Of a DNA stretch of 64,000 bases, positions 32,400 through 44,200 are shown piece after piece; position 1 is the stretch's first letter; the number at the start of each line of letters is the position of its first letter. The translations under genes were made by a program, and so were the position numbers. This DNA is from Micrasema longulum (Eukaryota > Arthropoda > Insecta > Trichoptera > Brachycentridae): NCBI GenBank assembly GCA_022494885.1, contig JAGVSM010001108.1, positions 1-64,000 of the forward strand. The letters run 5' to 3'. A model generated the notes under the pieces. The model was given only the letters and a program-made list of their open reading frames with translations. It made no database searches and was not told where the DNA came from.

Positions 32400-35255
32400 A
32401 GAAGCCACATCTTCGGTGGATCATTGGTTTTACCTAAGTATGTGAAAGCACTCGGCCCCTACCAAATAGCCTGATACTTTAAAAACTTGGGCTTAAATAA
32501 ATATGAACAAAAAAAAATCAAGTACCTACTTAAAATAACAAAAAAAAAGTTGTAAATAATTTATTCAAAAAATAAATTTTTAGTGCACAAAAACAATAAA
32601 AAAAACTGATTTACACTATGAGATGACTTTTAAAATACATACGTCCAACTTTACTTCATTTAAGAGGAGGCCATGTTGAAATAATTTATGTTACTTACTC
32701 AAACAACAGAATGGAAACATCACATTTATTGAAAACATAAAACGGAGGTCACATGAAATCAATTCACAGAATTATGCTGTGTATTTACAAAGGTAATTTA
32801 TATTGTGCCGTAAACAACATGAAACGGTCATACAAACTCAAACATTACAGGTTATTTATTACTCGTACAGAGTCCACAAGTATTTTTAGATAAATTATTT
32901 AAAGAATAATTTAAATTTTATCGCAGATGCCTTCCCAAATACTGTGCGAAAAAGACTGCACGTTGGACTGATTATGCCTAATTAAAATCAACAAAATCAA
33001 GGATTTGTACTCCTGTTTTCCCTACAACAAAACTGAAAGGTTTTTTCTTAATAAATAGTGCCAGAAATAAATTTTCTGTCGGCACTTTTTGTGTTATTCA
33101 AAATAGTTATTTATTTATTTACGGCATTTCTGCCATTTAGTGGTATAAAGAGTGCTTAAAAATAAAAATATTTTAAAATCGAGTATGATGAATATACTCG
33201 TACTATACACATTATAAATAAGTTGAAATACATACATATTTTAAAGAAATTATACAATAACAAAATACATTAATCAATCAAATTATAACTATTCCAACCC
33301 AATCTTCTGAACTTGATTTGCTCTTTTTGATAAAAATATGTTGGTCACTTTAATTTTTAAGTTAGACATAGATAAACTATTAGTTAGTAAGTTATATTTG
33401 TAAAGAGTATGTTCGAAGATGATAGATAAAACTAGGCGCTTTTAAGGGTTTTTGGATGGTTCTAGCACCTATAAAATACTATTTGTTAAAAAAAAAACAA
33501 TAGGGACAAGGCAATGGTGTGTAAAAAATCATCGCTCTAGTGCCGTAATTCAGGGAGAAAATACAGGAATAGGTTTGTACGAAGAAAGGTCAGACCACGC
33601 ATTCTCTTAAAGTACAATGCTAATAATTATGGTCACCGTATTATAATTTTCAAATTATTATATTTTTTCATGCTTTTGTCGCATTGTTGCTGTATTTCAG
33701 TTTACGTTTAAATAAAACAACAATAGAGACTCGCTTTTAGGCATCGAAATGTAGGTCATCAAAATTTAATTCAGTAAGTGAGAAGCTGGCGTACTTAATT
33801 TTACGGGACAGCTAAAAAACTAAAACTCATACTTCCAGGCAAATTTTTGCATTTTTTAAAAGTATTGTTACATTATAGATTCATAGTGCTTGCTTATTTG
33901 TGGTTTCTCAAAACTTTTTATTGAAAGGAATAAAAAAAATTGAGAATTTGAATCACACCATTTTGATAGCAAATGGCGAAATGATTACCAGCTCTTCATA
34001 TAATATTGATTTTTTAAAAGCAGCATTTTTAAGAAACAAGGGCACTACATTTAATTTGAGTCTAATTGTTTGTTTTTTGTAAGGAATAACCCGCTAGACC
34101 TTTATTTTATAAGCAAGAGCAATTAAATATTAATATTAAACCAGAGGCAAAAGCAAATTATTTTTATTGGTTTGCTGCCTAATAGTAAATGGCTTTGAAT
34201 AGTAATAAAAAGTACAAACTATTGATACATATGAAGGTATGGACACCTCTGGCAACACCAGAGACAAGGTGTCCACAATCACCAACGTAACATGCCACCA
34301 GCTGCTACAAAACGGAAACGAGCTAAGCCAGACTTTCTCCACTGAGCGCTGGTACTAGACTTCAAGCACAACGTCGCAACTGACACTCAATAGTTTCGTA
34401 AACTCAACTCATTCAATGTCTATATTTCATATTACCGTGTTCGAACATCTGTTATAGCTAAGTAAGATATTAAAATTAGTAATAAATTCAATTTAATATG
34501 TAAGTTGATCTTTCATTTGAATACACACAATCTATACAACAAAACTCCGTTAAATTTAATTAAATCTAATCATCTTTACATTAAAAACATTCACTACTAA
34601 AGCATTCACAAAATAAGTTGCTCGGTTGAGTAGAACTCTACTCTAGAAAAATATCCAAATCCCTGTCTGCAGAATGTTAACTTCTAGGGCAAATAAAACA
34701 CTCTGTTAGTTTTTATAAATTGGTAGAGCAAATTAAGATAATGACATCTATTCTGAAAATAATAAATGTTTTTGTATGATATTCTCTAACATCAATTTTA
34801 TATTACCTAATAATCAAAAGACAAGTAGAAAAGGTATGTTACATGATTGCTTATAAAATATTACAATGTGTTCCTATAAAAACTAATATAAGATGGAATC
34901 CACATAGGTATAATAAAATAGAGATGACGCTTCTTATAATGCAAATTTGAAATTGTGCTCCAAACAACATTGCCGTGCAAAACGCGTAGTGGAGTAAAAA
35001 TGACTAACTGTTTATGCCGCTTGCTCTGAATTCAAAGCTGTACATGGCGCCCTTTCACGTGGCTTCTCATTTACTTACATACATACACGTATACAAGGAA
35101 AAACACTATCTCCCGCCAAATACAAGATAAGCTCCGGAACCTATATTGAATGGAAAATAAGTCGGGTGCTTACTGCTGCATCTAGTGCATACATACCGAT
35201 AACGAAAACTGGAATTGTCAGGAAATAAGAAATAAAATATCTTATCTTTAGGTTG
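32400..35255. other. Mostly unassigned, AT-rich
   Basis: The only feature is a LINE-type terminus on the minus strand at 33110-33480 (ATGGCAGAAATGCCGTAAAT then AAAT tail). No gene was seen; short frames at 33900 and 34136 have no known similarity. Confidence 0.4.
33110..33480 (-). mobile_element. LINE 3' UTR
   Basis: Minus strand ends with the hairpin GGCAGAAATGCC and GTAAATAAATAA, the same plan as other LINE ends in the window. No RT codons recognised. Confidence 0.45.
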
Positions 35256-35259
35256 ACAG

Positions 35260-36085
35260 CCCTTCCGATTGTTCACCAATACAATCTGATTTACTGTCTT
35301 TTAGCACCTGGTGCTCATCCAATAATCTACATCGCAACTTAAGTAAGTGCAAGGTTATGAGATTTTTTCATCTGGAAATTCCAATCATATACGACTACAA
35401 CATGTTATCAATAAATCCTTAAAACTCCTTGGATTTATTAACAGAACCACAACTGACTTCAAAAATAGCAATACCCTTAAAACTCTCATCTGTTCCCTAG
35501 TTCGCCCACCTCTAGAGTATTCCTCTGTTAACTGGTCTCCATATTATGATGTTCACATCAAAAATATTGAATCAGTTCAACATCGAATTTTGAGAAAGAT
35601 AGGCTGGATATTGGGCTTATCCAGAGACCAATATACGTATAATGAGTTAGAAACTAGCTTAAATATATCTTCTCTTCAAGACCGTCGAAATAAATCCGAC
35701 CTTCTAGTCATATTTAAAATTCTCAACTCACTCTTTGATGCGCCTGAACTACTGAGCTTAATCAAATTAAATATCCCAACTAGAAACCTCAGACCTAACT
35801 TACTCTTTCATACGGATAACCATAGAACTAACTATGGTTTTCATTCCCCTATGCCCAGAATTCTTAGGTCTGCCAACAAACATACCAGTCTTGATTTCTT
35901 TGATAACAAGTTGTCTTCTTTCAAACGATCACTTAATCTAATTCAATTATAAACACCTCTCTCCCGCTTCCACTCCCACCAAGTCTAATATATACCATTG
36001 TGTCCTTCTACTTTCCTTTATAGTAATTTTCTATGTATAAATATGTCCTTAAAAATGCCCATTGGGCGTAAATGTAAATACATAT
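35260..36085 (+). pseudogene. CR1/jockey-type LINE RT 3' half with frameshift
   Basis: First SDLLSFSTWCSSNNLHRNLS and KCKVMRF (the WCxxNxLxLNxxKC block following the RT palm). After a frameshift, a 190-codon frame reads KSLKLLGFINRTT, LICSLVRPPLEYSSVNWSPY, VQHRILRKIGWILGL, DRRNKSDLLVIFKILN, ending at 35952. The 3' UTR ends AAAATGCCCATTGGGCGTAA. A second 3' end copy is at 63101. Confidence 0.8.
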
Positions 36086-36289
36086 AGATTAGGTTTTGTT
36101 TGTAGCATGTAGGTATTGTAAAAACTAGGCACAATAACTAAACAAACCGAATTTTGGATGACTATGCTTAATTATTCAAATACATTAAAACAAAACAGGA
36201 ATAATGAATTTCACCGAATCCTAAATTAACTCCAAATACAAAGTTCTAGTCGGTTTGCGTTTGTACTTGTACGCAAGTAAAATTGCTTC

Positions 36290-36960
36290 ACAAGGTCACC
36301 AGCGCGGTTGACGCGAAACGTTCAACTTGTGTCCGCGTCCGACTATTTTCGCATTTCCTAATTTCCTACGTCTACATACAACCGCGGCAGTCACAAGTTA
36401 CAGTGCGAAATTATAAGTTATAAGAATCAGTCAGCATGCAGTAGTTTCATGAAACGGTATGTAACAATCGAAGCACTTTTCTGTGATAATTTAACTCGTT
36501 CATTGTTCGATAGCGTCCAGTAATCCCGATAACAATTCGTGGTTAATCTTACGAAGATATTGATTGATCTTTAAAGAAAGATTACGTCGTTAAAGTGTGA
36601 TATGTTTTATCATTTATAAAATTTACCTTGTGTTTTACGGCTGGTTTTCAGGCTCGGTAAGGATTTCAGTTAATTTAGCAATTTAAAATTTCTTTTCAAA
36701 CATTCGAACATGTGTTTCTCATAATTTGACACTTCCAACTGACGTAATTCTACTGTCATCGTTCATTTGACATTAGAAATGCCATCGTTGCGCTCGGATG
36801 CGTGTTCGTATTTTACATTTTTATAAAATGAGACATAAAATTAATTAAACGACTTGAGATAGATATCTCACTGGAGGCAGAGCTTGTGAGTTTATTAAGT
36901 AAATGATAACGAAGCATGACAGTGAAAATATCAACCTTGATCTTATTATGTCACAGTCAA
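36290..36960 (+). promoter_or_regulatory. Candidate promoter or 5' UTR region of the carrier gene
   Basis: This stretch is richer in CG dinucleotides (for example GCGCGGTTGACGCG and TCCGCGTCCGAC) than the surrounding AT-rich DNA and contains no recognisable repeat. An initiator-like TCAGTC at 36427 is followed by a strong splice donor (ACG|GTATGT at about 36457). A second donor-like GTAAGG lies near 36657. With the acceptor just before the carrier ATG this would fit a non-coding first exon. Inference from composition and motifs only. Confidence 0.25.
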
Positions 36961-37549
36961 AGTCAGAATTCGGCCGCAGTTCGCGATTTCAAAAACATAA
37001 TTTAGCTCTTGTTTTATGTTGACAAGCAATTAAACTCATTAATAGGTGCATCTGGTTTTAATGGTATTCGTTTTTGTGGAACTACGAATCATAAATTTAT
37101 TATACTTTTGTATAATCAGTCAAATTTATCAAGGTTCTTTATATCAAATTGTATGAATGTGTTCGTTTTTTGTGTGAGAAGTAAGTTATATTGGAGTTCT
37201 ATTTTTAATATATGTTTATAATTCATTTCCCACTGATTCATAAACGAGGGTATTACTTGCAATCCCGTCAAAATCCAAAATTTAAAAAAGTTAAATGTGA
37301 ATTGAAAACTTATTCAGAATACAATTGTTTACAATAATATTATAACATTGTCAGTTCAAAAAACGGCTTTATTTGTGACTTTCAAATTATTGGGTCTGTT
37401 GCAAATATGGAAACCCCCACTTGAGTTTTACAAAGTTGAAAATCTCCAAAATTAAATTAATTATTTAACTACTGTTTCTTACCTATAAACTATTAACTGG
37501 TTATAATAAAAATTTGAAATACAAAAAAAAGTTGAAGCTTTAAGTGTAT

Positions 37550-37860
37550 CAGTTTTTTGTGATTTTCTCAAAATATTGTTAGTCAATATTAAAAAAAAAA
37601 ACCACTGAACTTCCTCGCACAAATGAAAAAAGTATTATAGGTAGGATAAGTATCCGAAAGTACTGCGAAGTGAAAAAAAGTCCATAAAACTGATCAACAC
37701 TATCATTGGTTGATTCAGAAAAAACTTGTGACATAGTTCATTTTTCTTAAAATACTTTTTATTAATTTTTTATACATTTTTGAGAAAATACGCCATACAA
37801 TCTAATGCTCTAATTTTTACTGCTCGTAAGAAAACATTTTTGTATCCAATTTCCAAGAGC
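37550..37860. mobile_element. MITE family RD, rearranged copy
   Basis: Contains the terminus AACCACTGAACTTCCTCGC at 37601-37619 and, next to it, the other end (TATCATTGGTTGATTCAG ... TCGTAAGAAAACATTTTTGT). Order differs from the 45336 copy. Confidence 0.6.
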
Positions 37861-37985
37861 ACTGTAATACCTCATTGAGAAAATAACCTTTCTTGGATTT
37901 TTTTCTTGCAACTGTCGAGAATAAAATTTTTACAGTTTCACAGTTGCCTGTCTGACCAACTGCGCCATGTCGCCGGTCTTGTATT
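37845..37985 (-). mobile_element. SINE family C, second copy
   Basis: Minus strand: head CGACATGGCGCAGTTGGTCA (A-box-like), an internal AT-rich insert or decayed part, then CAGTTGCAAGAAAAAAATCC and TTTTCTCAATGAGG as in the 13045 copy. Lies just upstream of carrier exon 1. Confidence 0.6.
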
Positions 37986-38094
37986 GTTATAGCCTTTGAT
38001 GTGTTTTTTCGCCTCAACTTATGCTGTGTTAGCCAACTAACTGATGTATTTATTATTTATTATTATATCAGGGTAACTTGAAGCAATTGCAAAT

Positions 38095-38263
38095 ATGTCA
38101 GGAGAAGGGAAAAGGATATCTCGTTGGTACTTTGGAGGCCTCGCATCGGCTGGTGCCGCTTGCTGCACGCATCCCCTCGACCTCCTGAAAGTCCAGCTCC
38201 AAACTCAACAGGGTGCTAAAGTGTCTCTCGCAACTTTAACAGTCAATATTGTCAAAAATCAAG
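38095..38263 (+). CDS. SLC25A10: Dicarboxylate carrier exon 1
   Basis: Encodes residues 1-56 and the first base of codon 57, including the first carrier signature. It ends CAAG|GTAAAT. The ATG at 38095 gives the family N-terminus (MSGEGKRISRWYFGG). A possible acceptor (TATTATATCAG) 24 bases upstream suggests a non-coding exon further upstream. Confidence 0.93.
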
Positions 38264-41200
38264 GTAAATTTTACATAGTGTAGTTTATGCCAGCTATCAT
38301 CGTCAGTCCAAAGATGGTGGTTTTTTGTTTTCCTCGTAAATAAATACAGTTCATTGGCAAAAAATTGTCGTTTACAATACAATACAATATATTGTATTTA
38401 CAAAATAGTAAGGAGTATCTAATACAAAAAAGTGAAAATTAAATTACAAACAATTTCTATGGCGACTACTTTTCTTGACATTTGGCTTGCCAACTGCCGG
38501 CTAAATGCAATAAATAGCATGATCAATAAGAAATAAATAAATAAGAATATCAGTTTTGGAATATTTTCCATATTTACACCGGTGAAGTTAAAATATGCGA
38601 TTGTGCAGCAGGATTATTCGTAGCAAAACGTAAATATTTTGACATTTAATATTAGGTGTTCACGGATGTTCCATTGTGATCGCGAATACGATAAACATCC
38701 ATGGTGAGAAATTGATATCACGTCGCTTATTAGCACGTTGATAGTCATTTGTAATTGAGCTACAGGTCATGATGATCAGGTAATCATCATCAAACGTAAT
38801 GGGTCTGGAAGGAGAGAGAAAGAGGATCCAGCGCTGCGAATACGAACGCTGTCTTCATTGCTACATATCAAGACAGTATAAACTAACATCGATATCTATG
38901 TACAAAAATGTGAATATTTTTATGAAAATCTAAAAAAGTATCTTTGTCGGTAACCTGTAATTGAACATGTTTAGAAAAAAACAATGTTAAAATATTTTGT
39001 TTTTTATACGCAAAACCTAATTTTACTTTATAGATCAATTTAAACTTCTTATTAGAATACGGACCCAGGAAAGAAAAGGAATAAAAATTAATCAATAAAC
39101 AAAAATGAGGGGAGGTAAGGGTTCTAAGAATATATGTTTCAGGCGTTTCTTAAAAGTGACCAAGAAATATAAAGTTACATAAATGTATGACCTCTTGAAA
39201 AATCACTCCTCAATAATTATTAATGTGTTTTGTTATCAACAAGATATTGTATGTTTATTAACTGTATATATGATAACATTTTGAATTCGTTCCACTCTGC
39301 TTATATTGTATACACACGTACATACGTAGATAAGTGTTATTAATAAATTTGATCACCTTATGCATTTTTTTGTTATACTTTAGTATATGTAAATAGAAAA
39401 TTACTAAGTTGATAACTTTTTCTCAGGTGTTTTGGCATTCTACAATGGAATATCTGCATCCCTTCTCCGTCAGCTCTCCTATTCTATGGTTAGATTTGGA
39501 ATATACGATGTAACCAAGCAGCACTTTACACAGAAAAATAATGTGAGTTCCTAATTAATCCATAATTGAAACTGTCATTTGTCATTATTATGAAATAGCA
39601 TGAATCACCTAGCAGAGTTCATGGAAATGTGTACTAAAATAATATAGCTACTGGTATTGTGTAAATGCATTTACGTCTTTAAATGATGTCTTTGGTCGCA
39701 TTATACACAGTAACTGCAATGAAAATTGCTTCACTAATGACCAGTATATAACAGTATTTAAATAATGCCATTTTTTTTAAAAATCATCTTAATGATAGTT
39801 TCAATTATCTATTATATGAGTATATTTACTATCCACTTGTCTTTTTGCACAATTTATATTTGCGAAGATTTGCAGAGGAAGAATGAAAGAGAGAACGCCT
39901 TCAAAATTTGATCTAGACGTATGTGTGGGAAATCAATGTTTGGCGGGGTTATGTATGATGGAATCAGGCGAGAGTACAAATTTGAAACAGGTATAATTTA
40001 TAAAATTAAGAAAGGGACACTAAGGCGATTTTGTCATATAGAATGAAGAAATTATGAAAGAATGGTTAAACATGGCAAGAATGAATGGTGATGTAGAACG
40101 AGGACGACAAAGAAAGACATGGCATGATCAGATAAACCAAAATCTTAGGTCTGGTTACATAAAGAATAGACATAACCAGAGGGCATAGATGTATGAATGT
40201 GGAAGAAGCTAGGAATGTCTGTCAGAAGAGACTCGTATGTAGTGGTAGTATTATATGCTCATTTGCGGGATTAATGTCAAAAGGCAATTTCTTCTAATCA
40301 GTTTGTAACTAGAATCAAAAGCTTTCATCTTCCGAAGAGACATATTGAGGCTCAAGGCATAAACCAGCTGGCTGCCAATGCTAGGTATTTTATGTGCTCA
40401 CACAGTCCCACATCCTGCCTTATATTAAAAAAAATATATAAATTAAAGCTGACGTGCGTCCATCTCAAAATGTTTATCTGAACTGACAAATAAATTAATA
40501 TATTGCTTCTATTTATTTAGGACGCCGTGCGTGATTACTTTATTATTAATTTCAATGGAGACAAGCAACTCCCGCATTTCGAAATATTCCCAAATTTTGA
40601 TTTAATTACAGTGAAAATTCAATTACTTTTAAGTGGTTTTAATGCATTTAGAGCATTATTTTACTTATTTTATTTAAAATGATGAAAAGATTTCTTAGTA
40701 AAATGTCTGTAACAGGCGCATGAAGCATAAAGGCATTTTCGGGTGTTTTTACGTAAGTTCCTGCATTTATTTCTCATGAAATTAAAAAAAATTCAATGGC
40801 TGTATACCTAACTATCCATAAGAAATTAACAGTACAATCATCAGTAATATTGCTTCTGTTGGAATGATGCAAAGTGATGTTTCCAATATCTGACCCTTAT
40901 AATACAAATGATTAAGATAAATGGCATTGGTTAATTAGTATTACTTTTTACTGTACCGTACAATTAAAAAACATACTTTCATAGTAACTTCTAGTAACCT
41001 GTGCTACGAAAATTTAACCACAGCATTCTTATCTCTAATAAAGTAGCCACTAATAATTTATCTAAATATTTTTTGACGCATTAAGCTAACACGATTTTCT
41101 GTGCAATTATTTTTCAACCTAACTTTACTGCATCGTTTTTATAGTGTGAATTTTCAAATGGCCTTTTTTTGTTTTTATTGGTAAAAAGCAGTTTTCGGTA

Positions 41201-44200
41201 GGTGGTTTTTTTGCCATATGTTGTTTGATGTTTCTCAAATACTCGGGTACGATACTTACATTTAGATAATGATGCTCAGATAAACACGAAGCACATCTTA
41301 TTTGTTTTTTGTACAATAAAATTCAAGTACATGTAAATGTACCTCAATTTGATTTGATTTATTTTATACATGAAATATAAGAGTTTTTATGAATTTTTTA
41401 TCAGTATTTTCAATGATCTCAGCTTAATTTAATGTGCTCATATCAGTATGCGTTTATATAATATGTAGATGTTCAAATACAGTCAAACTTGGTTATACTG
41501 ATCACGAAATAGTAAATAGTTAGATCTCGGATGTAATTGAACCGGGTTGTGGTCCCGTGGTAGTATTGTGGACTCTCGGGCCAAAGGTCCAAGGTTCAAA
41601 TCCCAATCTACCACAACCCGATTTCCATTTTTCCAGCACAAGTTATTTACAACTTTCAGGAAATGGTCCAAAATTTAAATATTTGAGCAAATAATAAGAA
41701 CTCGAGTATTCTCTTTTTTTAAGAAAAAAAAAAGAAAAGACAAAACGCTCATTAACATTTTAGTTGATGGTTTTCTTCATACATTTATTCACTGTTATGA
41801 CAAGCTTACTTCTCGGACATGCTGAACAAAAATATTGGCAACAATTTTGCTAAAATTCCTTAATTGTCCAAAAACATAATATTATAAAATAAGAACCTAA
41901 AAGTAATAAAATGGGCACTAACTTGAATGACTGATACCACCGGGCGTCGGGATCGGATTATGTTTATGACAATGTAAGTGTCTCAGCAGGTACCTAATTG
42001 GTGTTTTCACCGACATTGACAAAGTATCACACATATGGTGTAAATTATAAAAAATCCAAGCTATACCCAGTAAGTGCCAGTTCGGCGAATCATTATAATT
42101 TACAACTTCTTTTGTAGTTTATGAATGATAGGTTTGTTTCGGGGATTTTACAATGTTTTCAGATTTTCTATGGTCAATGGATAATAAAACTTACGAGTGG
42201 GTAATGTCAGATCAGTTCTAGAGCAGATCAGTTAAAAATTAACACTTGAATTATAAACTTGTTTACTGACAAGAGGAAGTGTCTCTCAATTTGTGAAAAA
42301 TTGGCAATTATTATTAGTGAAATAGAACATGGCGTGAAAAATGTGGAAGTGTATTCAAAGTTCTCTCTGTCTTTATCCACAGTGTCCGCATTGTGAAAAA
42401 ATCAGAATGTTTATTTATCTGCATTTGAAATAAACATCACAGACATGAAAAAATGTTGAATTTTAAAATTTTATGAAAAAAGGGGATTGACAGAAAAGTG
42501 TGTCCAACTAGATTCTAATTGTATTATAATGTCTTCGTGTAGTGGGTGTGTTTGTAAGCATTGATACATTATAATTTTCCCTAGCAGTTTTTATAAAAAA
42601 ATATGTATGAATTATATTACGTATATTTATTTGTCAATGGCGATAGATATATATATTTTTAACACTTTCTCTGGTATTACGAATAACGCTTATTTATACT
42701 CCGAAAATTCGGTCAGTCCCATCCTCTTCGTAATAACCAAGTTTGACTGCATATATTATAAATGCACATTCCGGCTATTTTAGAACCAGTTAACTAAGTT
42801 GGCTGACAGATTATACAGATTATACCCTTATCCCTTATCTTACCCTTACCCTGATTATTTTGACGTGTCTACTTTTATAGTTAATAGTTTGATAATTTTC
42901 TTACATTTTTTTTCTCAGGGTGCTCCACTATCCCCGTCTTTATCTGTGATGTTGGCAGCTCTCGGAGGAGCAGCTGGTGGGTTTGTTGGCACTCCTGCAG
43001 ATCTCGTGAATGTTCGCATGCAGAATGATGTCAAGCTTCCAAAAGAACAAAGGCGAAAGTAAGTTTTATTTTTTTAAAGATTTAATCTAAAATTTTTGAC
43101 GATAAATTGAAGAATCGGGTTGTAGTCCTGAATTGGGTGGTGGTCCCGTGGCCAATGTCACGGACTCATGGATCAGATATCCAAAGTTCGAACCCCACTC
43201 TACTCCGACTTTATTTCAATTTTCTAATAAAGATTTATTTACAACTCATTGAAAATGGCCACCAAAATTTATTTATTTGGGTAAATTATAAGAGTGCCAA
43301 TATTTATTTTATAAAAAATGAAAAAAAAGAAGTGCTTGCATTCCTCTTTTAAAGTTTTTGACCATTCGTAAAAAAAATTGTAAAAAAGAAAAATGGGAAA
43401 TGGGAAATGGGAAACAAGTTGTGGTAAAACGAGGTCATCTTCTATTTCCCTTTCTGTCAGCAATTTGATATCCGTGCTGGATAATCAGTATTTGGATGTT
43501 TTGATCATTTGTCACTGTTCTTAAGATGTTAATAGGTCAAGTGATAGTGGACGTTGGTTTCCGGGTGAGTCCCATAATGGTGTAGGAAAAACTGCTTAAA
43601 TTGTCATTTAAATTTGAATTTCTTTAGTAAAAAGCTTGACAAAATGTGAGCTCGGCACCATTTTATAAAAAAAGCACCGCTTAAAATAAATAAATGTTTT
43701 TTTTAGTTACAAACATGCCGTGGACGGGTTGTACAGAGTCCTGACAGAGGAAGGTGTGGCGCGGTTATGGTCGGGAGCGACTATGGCGGTCGGCAGGGCA
43801 GTTCTCATGACGGTAGGACAACTCTCCTGCTACGACCAGATCAAGGGATTCCTCCTCAACACGCCGCACTTTGAAGATAATGTCATTCTTCATGTAGTCT
43901 CCAGTCTTATGGCCGTAAGTCTCTTTATTTACTTTTTTTGCATTACAGCACTAAACACCCAAGCTTGAAAATGAAAAGGTACAAAATTTTTGTGATTTCA
44001 CCACAAATCAGCGTACATAGAATCCCCCCATAAGTGAGATAAGAATCTTTGCCATTACATTAAATGAAAATGATATTTTAAGAATTTTTTCTAAAGGTAA
44101 CTAAATAACATATTTTTTCAAATATAAATACGTAGCAAAATTTTGCAAAATTGATAAAAACATTTTGTTTTTTTTTTGTGTTTGAAGCACTAGCTTTGTG

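Larger units (their letters stand above)
41482..42751 (+). mobile_element. pogo-like DNA transposon relic in carrier intron 2
   Basis: Terminal inverted repeats CAGTCAAACTTGGTTAT at both ends (exact 17-mer), with TA at the left flank. A decayed transposase N-terminus lies at 42271-42403. A SINE-B is inserted near the left end. Confidence 0.78.

Noticed and set aside
41483..41671. 62-codon minus frame in the carrier intron
   Set aside because: Antisense reading of SINE-B; similar frames at 63403 and 29131 have the same origin.
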